31,000 bases of DNA from Firmicutes bacterium CAG:24053_14 (GTDB lineage Bacteria > Bacillota > Clostridia > Oscillospirales > Oscillospiraceae): positions 12,023 to 43,022 of the forward strand of contig MNSZ01000070.1 in the NCBI GenBank assembly GCA_001916715.1, read 5' to 3'. A program made the translations under genes and the position numbers. This document shows, in pieces, positions 1-6,988 of this stretch; within the stretch, counting starts at the first letter, position 1, and each line of letters begins with the position of its first letter. Under the pieces are notes generated by a model, which worked only from the letters and a program-made list of their open reading frames with translations, searched no databases and was not told the origin of the DNA.

Positions 1-500
1 ACGTCTGGATAGCGCGCGACGCCGAGGTTTTTCCGTCGGCGTATATCGGCTCGCCGTGCATCATCGACCATGGTGCGCAGGTGCGCCACTGTGCTTTTAT
101 CCGCGGCAGCGCGATAGTCGGCAAAAACGCCGTCGTAGGAAACTCCACCGAGCTTAAAAACGTTGTTCTTTTTGACAGTGTGCAGACGCCGCACTATAAC
201 TATGTCGGAGATTCAATACTCGGCTATAAGGCACATATGGGCGCAGGCTCGATAACCTCGAACGTAAAAAGCGACAAGACGCTTGTCGTTATAAAAAACG
301 GTGACGAGCTTATTGAGACCGGACGCAAAAAGGTTGGTGCTATCCTCGGCGACTGCGTTGAGATCGGCTGCAACAGCGTACTCAATCCCGGAACGGTGCT
401 CGGCCGCAGAGCAAGCGTGTATCCCACCTCCTGCGTGCGAGGCGTTGTTCCCGAGGACGGCATATACAAAGCTAAAGACGATATAGTTATCAGAAAGTAA
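1..500 (+). CDS. GlmU-like left-handed beta-helix protein (sugar nucleotidyl-/acetyltransferase family), 5' partial
   Basis: The reading frame is open from the left edge (first full codon at 3), so the start lies outside the window and the GTG at 81 is internal. The roughly 166 visible residues are hexapeptide-repeat, left-handed beta-helix sequence. They include the block HYNYVGDSILGYKAHMGAG, which in GlmU and related UDP-GlcNAc pyrophosphorylase-like proteins carries the conserved H-x-Y-x-GDS...G-x-G motif, then IGCNSVLNPGTVLG and a short C-terminal tail. The family uses this helix for acetyl-CoA or sugar-phosphate binding. The catalytic N-terminal part, if there is one, is not visible, so full GlmU cannot be told from a stand-alone helix protein. 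The gene converges on the exonuclease gene at 2057; the terminator between them has been split by an IS. Confidence 0.8.
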   Translation, partial: VWIARDAEVFPSAYIGSPCIIDHGAQVRHCAFIRGSAIVGKNAVVGNSTELKNVVLFDSVQTPHYNYVGDSILGYKAHMGAGSITSNVKSDKTLVVIKNGDELIETGRKKVGAILGDCVEIGCNSVLNPGTVLGRRASVYPTSCVRGVVPEDGIYKAKDDIVIRK

Positions 501-503
501 GAA

Positions 504-528
504 AAATCCCGGACCAAGTCCGGGATTT
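504..528. terminator. Bidirectional terminator hairpin, left copy of a 25-bp target duplication
   Basis: A perfect 10-bp stem (AAATCCCGGA / TCCGGGATTT) surrounds a 5-nt CCAAG loop, 3 nt after the stop codon of the helix-protein gene. On the minus strand it is followed by a T-rich run (TTTTTC). An identical copy in the same orientation stands at 2027-2051 on the other side of the IS. Joining the two flanks gives one ordinary terminator between two convergent genes. Confidence 0.85.
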
Positions 529-1951
529 CAGTCTGTCGAGAAACCCGGCTGCGGAAACCGGGTTTCTAGTGCATTTAACGGGGGGAACTGGAAAAACCAA
601 GGGATAAAACACTCCTTCCACTTCCGGGTGGCCAGCTTTTTCAGATTCATGGCAGCAAACTTAAGCTTCACCCAGTTCGTTACCTGGGCCAAGCCTCTGT
701 ACTGCGTATAACGCATAGCGTGCTTTTCTTTGGCGTCTGCAAAGATGCGTTCAATCGTCTCTTTACGCCGCCGGTAAAGGCTCTGGTACTTCGGTGTATA
801 ACGGGCATCGTCTGCCAGCTCTTCGTAATGTTTCCAGATATGCCGCTGTACGGTTTTCACGCAGTCTTTGGAGTGGGTGCATCGCTCTCTTGTCGGACAC
901 TTGGCACAAAGCCGTGCATCGCTTTTGTATTCCCTGTAGCCGTCCCGGTTTGTGGTGGCATATTTGAGGATCTGGTATTCCGGGCAGATCACACAGTCAT
1001 AGAATTCATCATAGACATACTTCCACCACTCATGTCCGCCCTTCATCGTCTGCGGGCGCTTGTACGCTGTGGATAAAACTCTTCCGTCATCAAATACTTT
1101 CTTGCAAATATGGGGCGTCTTGTAGGCAGAATCGGCAACAATGGTCTCTGTTTCGGGAAATGTCTTCGTTACCTTGTCGTACACCTCGTCAAAGGCAACG
1201 CTGTCGGGGCCTCATATGCAAACTGCCGCTCATGGCTGCCCTTTACGAACAAGCCACAGTCCGGGTCAGTTATGCTCTTTGTTACCGTGTGTGTTTTCTC
1301 TTTCTTTCGCCTCGCCAGTTTCTTCTTGGATGTGTTATCTCTGCATTTTTTCGGTGACTTTGGAGGCTCATCGTCGTCTTCAAAAGGCTTCTTCCCATGA
1401 GCTTCCCGGTCTGCGTTGACTTCCTCCATCAGTTCCCTCGCGTAGTGCTTCGAGGCCGCTGGGATCGCGGCCTTTATCTGTTTTTTGGTGTTGGCACTCG
1501 CTTTGATATGGGTCCCGTCAATGAATACCGCTTTGGGAGACAGATATCCTGCTTGCTCAACTTCCTCTAAAATCCAGGCAAAGACTTCGTCCACCGTTTC
1601 TGCTGTAAAGCGGTGTCGGAAATTATAACTCACCGTGGAAAAATGCGGCGTTTCCTCTTGGAGTGTATAGCCCAAAAACCAACGGTAGCAGATATTTGCG
1701 CTAATCTCATCCGCTGTCCTCCGCAAGGACGGCAGGCCGTACAGATGCTGGATCAGCACCATCTTGAACAGCACAACAGGGTCCACACTGGGCCGCCCGT
1801 TATCTTCGCTGTACAATGGTTCCACCATTTCATAGAGCCGGTTAAAATCTACCGCCGCATCTATTTTTCTCAGCAGATGGTCTTTCGGCACCAAGCTTTC
1901 TGTATCCACGATTTCTACGATTCCGCGATCCATTTTTCCGCGTTCCAGCAT
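528..1951 (-). pseudogene. IS1182-family DDE transposase, frameshifted by an internal deletion
   Basis: Two overlapping minus-strand frames make up one transposase. The N-terminal part (1951 down to about 1203) starts MLERGKMDRGIVEIVD, contains the DUF772-like region (RPSVDPVVLFKMVLIQHLYG) and the first catalytic Asp in FIDGTHIKA, and reaches FAYEA. The C-terminal part resumes in another frame at DSVAFDEVYDKV and contains ADSAYKT (second Asp) and ERIFADAKEKH (Glu). In the family about 20 residues normally join FAYEA to DSVAF; here they are missing and the frame is lost, so about 60 bp were deleted near 1202-1207. All three catalytic acidic residues remain, but no single intact protein is encoded. 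The TGA stop takes its last base from the flanking hairpin, not from the IS. Confidence 0.85.
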
Positions 1952-2026
1952 CTTTCATCACCCATATTTATTATACCATCTAAATACGAAAAAGCCCAGC
2001 CGTTGCTGGACTTTTTCGACAGACTG
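529..2026 (-). mobile_element. IS1182-like insertion sequence (1498 bp), transposase broken
   Basis: The ends are inverted repeats: the left end reads CAGTCTGTCGAGAAA and the right end, read inward, CAGTCTGTCGAAAAA. Outside them lie identical 25-bp direct repeats, each a complete terminator hairpin. The only gene inside is a DDE transposase on the minus strand, interrupted by a deletion. Just inside the left end is a second hairpin (539-567, stem AGAAACCCGG / CCGGGTTTCT) that also encodes the transposase C terminus. A possible transposase -10 box (TATAAT on the minus strand) lies at 1970-1975. IS1182-family assignment is from recognition of the protein; the boundaries are read directly from the sequence. 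Confidence 0.88.
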
Positions 2027-2051
2027 AAATCCCGGACCAAGTCCGGGATTT
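2027..2051. terminator. Terminator hairpin, right copy of the 25-bp target duplication
   Basis: Identical to 504-528, including the loop orientation. It lies 5 nt beyond the stop codon of the exonuclease gene and would end that minus-strand transcript, although the T-tract behind this copy is short (TTT) because IS sequence begins there. Confidence 0.8.
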
Positions 2052-2056
2052 GAAAT

Positions 2057-3043
2057 TTATTGCTTTGAAGCAGGACGGTTTTTCTTTTTTGAATGTCCGC
2101 GGCCGCGGCGGCGCGAGAGTGCAGCCTTGCTGCGATAAAAATCGACCATACTGTCGTCGGCTTCGTAAACGAGCCTGTTTGCAGACCATGTGTTGTCCTC
2201 GTGCTTGCGGAACTTAAGGCGGACAAGGTAGCTGCCGCATTCCGGACAGGTAAGAACATTCATGTATCGCTGATCGCCCTGATTGATCCAGCGCTGAGCC
2301 GTAAGCTCGCCCTGACATTTAGGGCACGGAACGCCTGTGAGCTTTTCATCGGCGAAGGCATCGGCCTTTGAAACATAGCCGGGGAAAACAATGTGCTCGA
2401 TCGCATCGGGCGCGTTGTCATCGGGCTTATCACGTCTTGCGCGTGTGCTGAGCATACGCGATGCTTCGTCATACTGGGCAAGTCCAAGCTCCATATCAAG
2501 TTTTGAGCAGACGAGTGCCGTGTTGTATGCATCACCCAGAGCATCGTGAGCAACTCGCGTCTGCTCGATGCCGAAATGCTCCATAGCCGTCGCCAGCGAC
2601 TTCTGGTTTTTGTCGCCATCGGTCTGCATGTTATAGATAAGCTGAAGATTGATCCATGAGTTTATCCAATCCCAGTCGAGATCGTGGATAATAATGTTCT
2701 GCTCCATGATGCCGCGGTCATCGCAGCCCCAGGTGAGAAAAGTCACATCCTCGCCGCACCACTGCTTGAACTGCTCGAAAGCGTCGGGGAAGCTGTGCCC
2801 GAGGGCGAGACGCTCTTTATCAAATCCGGTGAGCTTTTTCACCTTATAATGCATGCGCTTAAAGTAAACGGGTTTAACGTCAATAGTAAACTCCTCGGCA
2901 GGCTGCATGTCCTGCGTGAGCTTAACTGCGCCGATCTCAATAATTTCGCCCCTGAGCTTTATCGGGAGCTTGTTGAATACGGAGGATTTTGAGCTCATTG
3001 CCTGATTCCACTCTAAATCGACCACTACATAATTCATAAACAC
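2057..3043 (-). CDS. DEDDh-family 3'-5' exonuclease with C-terminal zinc ribbon
   Basis: 328 aa. The N-terminal half is an RNase T / DNA polymerase III epsilon-type exonuclease: YVVVDLEWNQ carries the first Asp and Glu, TWGCDDRGIM the second Asp, and VAHDALGDAYNTA the His and last Asp of the DEDDh set. It resembles the KapD/ERI1-like subgroup. The C-terminal part has two Cys pairs (VPCPKC and LTCPEC) forming a probable zinc ribbon, then a very basic tail (SRRRGRGHSKKKNR), which suggests nucleic-acid binding. The start is GTG at 3043 or ATG two codons later; AAGG at about 3049 fits the GTG. The natural substrate cannot be read from the sequence. The gene stands alone and diverges from ddl. Confidence 0.85.
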   Translation of the reverse strand: MFMNYVVVDLEWNQAMSSKSSVFNKLPIKLRGEIIEIGAVKLTQDMQPAEEFTIDVKPVYFKRMHYKVKKLTGFDKERLALGHSFPDAFEQFKQWCGEDVTFLTWGCDDRGIMEQNIIIHDLDWDWINSWINLQLIYNMQTDGDKNQKSLATAMEHFGIEQTRVAHDALGDAYNTALVCSKLDMELGLAQYDEASRMLSTRARRDKPDDNAPDAIEHIVFPGYVSKADAFADEKLTGVPCPKCQGELTAQRWINQGDQRYMNVLTCPECGSYLVRLKFRKHEDNTWSANRLVYEADDSMVDFYRSKAALSRRRGRGHSKKKNRPASKQ

Positions 3044-3109
3044 AACGACCTTACTTTAGATTACAAAAATGAATTATATCACACATAGACATGTTTTTTC
3101 AATATATAT

Positions 3110-3138
3110 TTGAACAGGCCGAACGCATGTGGTATAAT
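3110..3138 (+). promoter_or_regulatory. Sigma-A promoter for ddl-murF
   Basis: TTGAAC at 3110-3115 and a perfect TATAAT at 3133-3138 are separated by 17 nt and stand about 30 nt before the ddl start. Confidence 0.8.
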
Positions 3139-3169
3139 CAGCGAGTAAATGATGCTGGAGGTAAGAAAG

Positions 3170-4192
3170 ATGAAGATTGCTGTTGTCTGCGGCGGACTGT
3201 CAAACGAACGCGATGTTTCAATAACAAGCGGCACATGCGTTGCGCGCGCACTGCGCGAGCGAGGACACAAGGTCGTGCTTGTTGATCTGTATTACGGCTA
3301 CGGCGGAAGCTATGACGATCCGGCCGAGCTTTTCGAGCGTGAGCAGGAGGATGTTAAATATTCCGTCAAGGAGGAAACTCCGGATATAGCAAAGATCCTT
3401 GCCGAGGGCGACGGAAGCAGGATCGGAAAAAACGTCATTGAGATATGCAAAGCGGCCGACATAAGCTTTCTTGCACTGCACGGCGAGGACGGCGAAAACG
3501 GCAAGGTTCAGGCTACCTTCGATATGCACGGCATTAAATACACCGGCAGCGGCTACCTCGGCAGCGCAATAGCCATGAACAAGGAGATAACCAAGATCAT
3601 GCTGCGCAACAGCGGCATCCCCGTTCCCGAGGGCATAGTTCTTGAAAAGGGCGGCGAGGTTAAAAACGTTGGCTTTCCGTGCGTTGTAAAGCCCTGCAGC
3701 GGCGGCTCGAGCGTCGGAACGTCAATGGTCGCAAACGAAGAAGAGTATGCAGCTGCGCTTGAGCTTGCGTTTAAATACGAAGATCACGTTCTCGTAGAAC
3801 GTTTTATAAAAGGCAGAGAGCTGACCGTCGGCGTTATGGGCGGCAAGGCAATGCCTGTTATCGAGATAATCCCCAAAACCGGCTGGTATGACTATAAAAA
3901 CAAGTACCAGGCCGGCCTTACCGAGGAGATATGCCCTGCGCCTATAAGCGAAAAGGACACCGACAGAGTCCAGCGCCTTGCAGAGCGCGTGAGCGCCGCG
4001 CTTATGGTTGATGTCTATTGCCGCGCGGACTTCCTTATGGATAACGCAAGCGGCGAGATATACTGCCTTGAGGCAAACACGCTGCCCGGCATGACTCCGA
4101 CGAGCCTTATCCCTCAGATGGGCAGGGAGGAGGGCCTTGACTTCGGCGAGGTCTGCGAGAAGATAATCAAGCTTTCCATGGAGAAATACTAA
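3170..4192 (+). CDS. ddl: D-alanine--D-alanine ligase
   Basis: 340 aa from the ATG at 3170, which is preceded by GGAGG at the right distance; the in-frame ATG at 3149 lies before that ribosome binding site and is unlikely. The enzyme joins two D-Ala with ATP in the cytoplasm for the peptidoglycan precursor. Seen are the N-terminal VVCGGLSNERDVS motif, the ATP-grasp region (CVVKPCSGGSSVGTSMV), the omega-loop YDYKNKY expected of D-Ala-D-Ala rather than D-Ala-D-Lac ligases, and the metal-binding EANTLPGMTPTSL. The stop overlaps the murF start by one base (TAATG), so the two are translationally coupled. Confidence 0.95.
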   Translation: MKIAVVCGGLSNERDVSITSGTCVARALRERGHKVVLVDLYYGYGGSYDDPAELFEREQEDVKYSVKEETPDIAKILAEGDGSRIGKNVIEICKAADISFLALHGEDGENGKVQATFDMHGIKYTGSGYLGSAIAMNKEITKIMLRNSGIPVPEGIVLEKGGEVKNVGFPCVVKPCSGGSSVGTSMVANEEEYAAALELAFKYEDHVLVERFIKGRELTVGVMGGKAMPVIEIIPKTGWYDYKNKYQAGLTEEICPAPISEKDTDRVQRLAERVSAALMVDVYCRADFLMDNASGEIYCLEANTLPGMTPTSLIPQMGREEGLDFGEVCEKIIKLSMEKY

Positions 4193-5544
4193 TGAGGGGC
4201 ATAAGTGTTAAGCAGGCGGCCGCCATTGTTGGCGGCAAGCTGTCCGGAAAGGGCGACATTGAGCGTGAGCTGCGCGGCCTTGTGATCGACAGCAGACTTG
4301 TCGAGCCGGACTTTGCGTTTGCCGCGATCCCCGGAGAGCGCGTGGACGGACACGATTATGTCGCAAAAGCGTTTGAGCTTGGCGCGGCATGCTGCATCGT
4401 CGAGCGCGATATACCCGATGCACAGGGCTGCCTGATCGTTGTTGACAGCACCGCAAAGGCCATGGCGCGGCTCGCCGAGGGATACAGGAATACACTCGGC
4501 ATACCTGTTGTCGGAATAACCGGCTCTGTCGGAAAGACTACGGCAAAGGAAATGATCTCGTCGGTTTTGTCGCAGCGCTTTAACGTTCTCAAAACGGATA
4601 AGAATTTCAACAATGAGCTTGGCGTTCCACTGACTATATTCCGCATCGAACCCGAGCATGAAGCGGCGGTGATCGAGATGGGCATCTCCGATTTCGGCGA
4701 GATGAGCCGCCTTGCGCAGATGGTAAGGCCGACTGACGCGGTGTACACGCTCATAGGAAACGCCCACCTTGACAGACTTGGCGACAGGTCCGGCGTTTTC
4801 AAGGCAAAGACCGAGATGCTCGGCTTTATGCCCGATAACGGCACGGTGTTTTTAAACGCCGACGATGATCTGCTATGTACCTGCTCCTGCCGGCAGAACA
4901 AAGTCTTGTACGGCCTCGGCGAAAATGCCGATGTAAGGGCAGAGAATATAAAAACCGTAAGCGCCGCCATGCAGACCTGCGATATCATATCCGGCCAAAG
5001 ACGCATGCACGTCAGCATCCCGGCCTACGGACGCCATATGGTCTATGCTGCTCTTGAGGGTGCGGCGGTCGGCATTAAATTCGGACTGACCGATGATGAG
5101 ATCATACGCGGAATAGCGGCTTACAAGACCGTAGGACGCCGCGCAAACGTGATCGACACTGGTTATATCACAATCATTGACGATTGCTACAACGCAAATC
5201 CCGATTCCGTCAAATGCGCCATCGACTCGATGGCAGAGGGCAGCGGACGCAAGGTGTGCATACTCGGAGATATGCTCGAAATGGGCGCCGAGCGTGTCGA
5301 GCGCCATGCCGATATCGGCAGATATGCAGCTCAAAAGGGCGTGGAGCTTCTCCTGTGTGTCGGCGAAATGTCAAAAAACACATGCCGCGCTGCCAAGGGC
5401 ATAGCCGCGCTTCATTTTGATAACAATGCTCAGCTCATATCACAGCTGCCGCAGCTCATAAATAAGGGCGACACGGTGCTTGTAAAGGCCTCGCACAGTA
5501 TGAAGCTTGAGGAGATATCAGAAGCGCTGAAGCTTCTTAAATAA
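4192..5544 (+). CDS. murF: UDP-N-acetylmuramoyl-tripeptide--D-alanyl-D-alanine ligase
   Basis: 450 aa, the usual length. It adds the D-Ala-D-Ala made by the upstream ligase to UDP-MurNAc-tripeptide, the last cytoplasmic step before lipid I. Seen: N-terminal Mur domain (VIDSRLVEPDFAFAAIPGER), P-loop GITGSVGKTT (residues about 108-117), NNELGVPLT (substrate recognition), EMGISDFGEM, and the C-terminal domain with DDCYNANPDS and LGDMLEMG, all typical of MurF. The pairing with ddl in one operon agrees with the call. A strong terminator follows immediately. Confidence 0.95.
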   Translation: MRGISVKQAAAIVGGKLSGKGDIERELRGLVIDSRLVEPDFAFAAIPGERVDGHDYVAKAFELGAACCIVERDIPDAQGCLIVVDSTAKAMARLAEGYRNTLGIPVVGITGSVGKTTAKEMISSVLSQRFNVLKTDKNFNNELGVPLTIFRIEPEHEAAVIEMGISDFGEMSRLAQMVRPTDAVYTLIGNAHLDRLGDRSGVFKAKTEMLGFMPDNGTVFLNADDDLLCTCSCRQNKVLYGLGENADVRAENIKTVSAAMQTCDIISGQRRMHVSIPAYGRHMVYAALEGAAVGIKFGLTDDEIIRGIAAYKTVGRRANVIDTGYITIIDDCYNANPDSVKCAIDSMAEGSGRKVCILGDMLEMGAERVERHADIGRYAAQKGVELLLCVGEMSKNTCRAAKGIAALHFDNNAQLISQLPQLINKGDTVLVKASHSMKLEEISEALKLLK

Positions 5545-5546
5545 CA

Positions 5547-5573
5547 AAAACGGACTGCATTGCAGTCCGTTTT
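5547..5573. terminator. Bidirectional rho-independent terminator after murF
   Basis: An inverted repeat with stem AAAACGGACTGC / GCAGTCCGTTTT and a 3-nt loop has A- and T-runs on its two sides. It lies between two convergent genes and can serve both. Confidence 0.85.
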
Positions 5574-5575
5574 GA

Positions 5576-6115
5576 TTATTTCAGTGATGCTTTGTATTTG
5601 TCCCACTCAACGAAGGTGTTGTCGCGCGGTGTATCATAGGTTATAATGCGCGGCTTGTCCATAACGACCGTGCTGTTTGCCGGAATATCCTCTGTTACGA
5701 TGCAGTTAGCGCCGATGCGCACGTCGTTGCCGACCGTTATGCCGCCGATGATCTTTGCGCCGGCTCCGATATACACGCGCTCGCCGATAACTGGAGCGCC
5801 GCACTTTTTGCTGCCGCGCATAGTGTTTGAACCGATCGTGACCTGCTGAAATATCGTGCATCCGTTGCCGACGCGCGCGCCGGCAGAAATGAATATGCCC
5901 GAAAGACCGTGCGGCGTCTGGAAGGTTCTTATTCTGTCCGTTATCGGAATGCTGGCGTTCATCTTTTCAAGTATTCTTGTTGCCCTGAAGGAGTACCACC
6001 ACTTGAAATACTTTTGCAGCCCCTTAGGATAGAGGATGCGCCGTCTGTATTTCCAGAAGGTCTTTGTTGTCGGCGGATAGAAAAATCGGTATATCTTTTT
6101 AAGCAGTTTTTTCAC
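5576..6115 (-). CDS. Hexapeptide-repeat acetyltransferase (serine acetyltransferase-like fold)
   Basis: 179 aa from a GTG at 6115, preceded by GAGG just after the bofA stop; a longer ATG start at 6145 would overlap bofA. The N terminus is basic and aromatic (KKLLKKIYRFFYPP). The C-terminal two thirds is a left-handed beta-helix of the serine acetyltransferase / colanic-acid acetyltransferase type (GIFISAGARVGNGCTIFQQ, IGERVYIGAGAKIIGGITVG, VRIGANCIVTEDIPANSTVV). The helical N-terminal domain of true CysE is absent, so O-acetylation of a sugar or cell-surface polymer is more likely than cysteine synthesis (inference). It appears to be the last gene of the minus-strand group yaaL-bofA-acetyltransferase. 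Confidence 0.8.
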   Translation of the reverse strand: MKKLLKKIYRFFYPPTTKTFWKYRRRILYPKGLQKYFKWWYSFRATRILEKMNASIPITDRIRTFQTPHGLSGIFISAGARVGNGCTIFQQVTIGSNTMRGSKKCGAPVIGERVYIGAGAKIIGGITVGNDVRIGANCIVTEDIPANSTVVMDKPRIITYDTPRDNTFVEWDKYKASLK

Positions 6116-6125
6116 GGCGAGGCCC

Positions 6126-6392
6126 TCACATAAAGAAGTTTTCAATAAGCAGCAGCAGAATTATTCCCGGAATGCCGAGAATGCCGGCAACAATGGCGCT
6201 TATCCAGCCCACGCTGAGCGACAGCCCGATAAATCCGCCGAGGAAATTGAATATAAACAGCATAACAAAGCCCAGAAGCGCGTTCAGCAGCAGCTTGAGC
6301 GCCCATTTAATAGGCGTTGCGAAGATCTTTATAACAAGCCATATAAGCAATACGGCAATAACAACGGTCAATATGGTATGTAACGGGTCCAT
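6126..6392 (-). CDS. bofA: BofA-family membrane protein (pro-sigma-K processing inhibitor family)
   Basis: 88 aa, almost wholly hydrophobic, with segments at about residues 7-25, 35-57 and 60-83. The pattern LLNALLGFVMLFIFNFLGG followed by IVAGILGIPGIILLLLI matches BofA (PF07441), which in Bacillus subtilis holds the SpoIVFB protease inactive in the outer forespore membrane. Directly upstream is the DUF2508/YaaL gene, its usual neighbour. An M23/M50 pair resembling SpoIVFA/SpoIVFB lies 13 kb away in this window. Starts at 6392 with an AGGAGG-type site. Confidence 0.85.
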   Translation of the reverse strand: MDPLHTILTVVIAVLLIWLVIKIFATPIKWALKLLLNALLGFVMLFIFNFLGGFIGLSLSVGWISAIVAGILGIPGIILLLLIENFFM

Positions 6393-6400
6393 ATATCCTC

Positions 6401-6610
6401 CTAAAGCATAAGATTTTTTACATTGACAACGGCGCTGTTGTATCGTGATTTAAGCGCATTTATCTCATAAATGCACGCATCCATCATATCACAATCTGTC
6501 GTATTGTCAAATGCGGCGTATGCGCGCCTGAGCTGCATGCGTATATCGGCGACCTCGGCAAGGCGGCGCGAGTATTCGGCTTTGAGTCGTTTTTCTTCCT
6601 TTTTTGTCAT
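6401..6610 (-). CDS. yaaL: YaaL / DUF2508 family protein
   Basis: 69 aa from the ATG at 6610, which has AAGGAG about 9 nt before it; an in-frame ATG at 6670 lacks such a site. Small, charged and helical (TKKEEKRLKAEYSRRLAEVA), with the AFDNTTDCDMMDACIYEINALKSRY-type pattern of DUF2508. The family is known by its conserved place next to bofA; its function is not established. It is 8 nt upstream of bofA and surely cotranscribed. Confidence 0.75.
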   Translation of the reverse strand: MTKKEEKRLKAEYSRRLAEVADIRMQLRRAYAAFDNTTDCDMMDACIYEINALKSRYNSAVVNVKNLML

Positions 6611-6719
6611 TCTGTAAGTCTCCTTATCGTGAGCAATTATCTTCCGTATAATAAGTATATTCAATTTCAAAGTCTTTTAAACGGCAAAAATTACCGCGAT
6701 TATTTAGCTATGCCCGTCA

Positions 6720-6895
6720 TATAATATGATCAGACGAAACATCCGGGACAGAGGTCTGAAAGACACGTCGGATGAAATGCCGAAGCTTATTGCGCAGGCG
6801 ATAAGAACGCATTGAATTTCGTCGAGCCGGAAAAGCCGAAAGGCATTTCATCCGACGGCGGAGGCAGATGTAAAATCATTTGCCTCCGTTTTGCT
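6720..6895 (+). ncRNA. Candidate structured non-coding RNA or attenuator ending in a terminator
   Basis: This fills the 378-nt gap between the divergent yaaL and parE genes. A TATAAT box stands at 6720-6725, though no good -35 is seen. Then comes a perfect 16-bp inverted repeat (CGTCGGATGAAATGCC at 6766-6781 with its complement at 6842-6857) enclosing 60 nt that hold a smaller stem (CTTAT 6786-6790 / ATAAG 6801-6805). TGCG (6791-6794) can also pair with CGCA (6808-6811), as in a pseudoknot. A rho-independent terminator follows. I cannot match it to any RNA family I know, and orientation on the plus strand is inferred from the terminator. No coding sequence is evident. Confidence 0.5.
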
Positions 6896-6900
6896 TTTTC
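6860..6900 (+). terminator. Rho-independent terminator of the candidate RNA
   Basis: Stem GGAGGCAGATG / CATTTGCCTCC with a 6-nt loop and one G-T pair, followed by GTTTTGCTTTTTC. It points along the plus strand, upstream of the parE promoter. Confidence 0.8.
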
Positions 6901-6936
6901 TTGATTTTTTTTGAGCTATGTTATATACTATATAAT
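6901..6936 (+). promoter_or_regulatory. Promoter(s) for the parE-parC operon
   Basis: TTGATT at 6901-6906 and TATACT at 6924-6929 are 17 nt apart. A second -10 (TATAAT, 6931-6936) overlaps downstream. Both lie after the terminator, so parE need not depend on read-through from the candidate RNA. Confidence 0.55.
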
Positions 6937-6988
6937 CTGAAAATGTGTGCAATTTTACGCAAGATGTTGTATTTGAGAGGAATTTTAA

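Noticed and set aside
3149..3169. An N-terminal extension of Ddl from the ATG at 3149
   Set aside because: The ribosome binding site GGAGG lies inside this stretch and serves the ATG at 3170, where homology begins.
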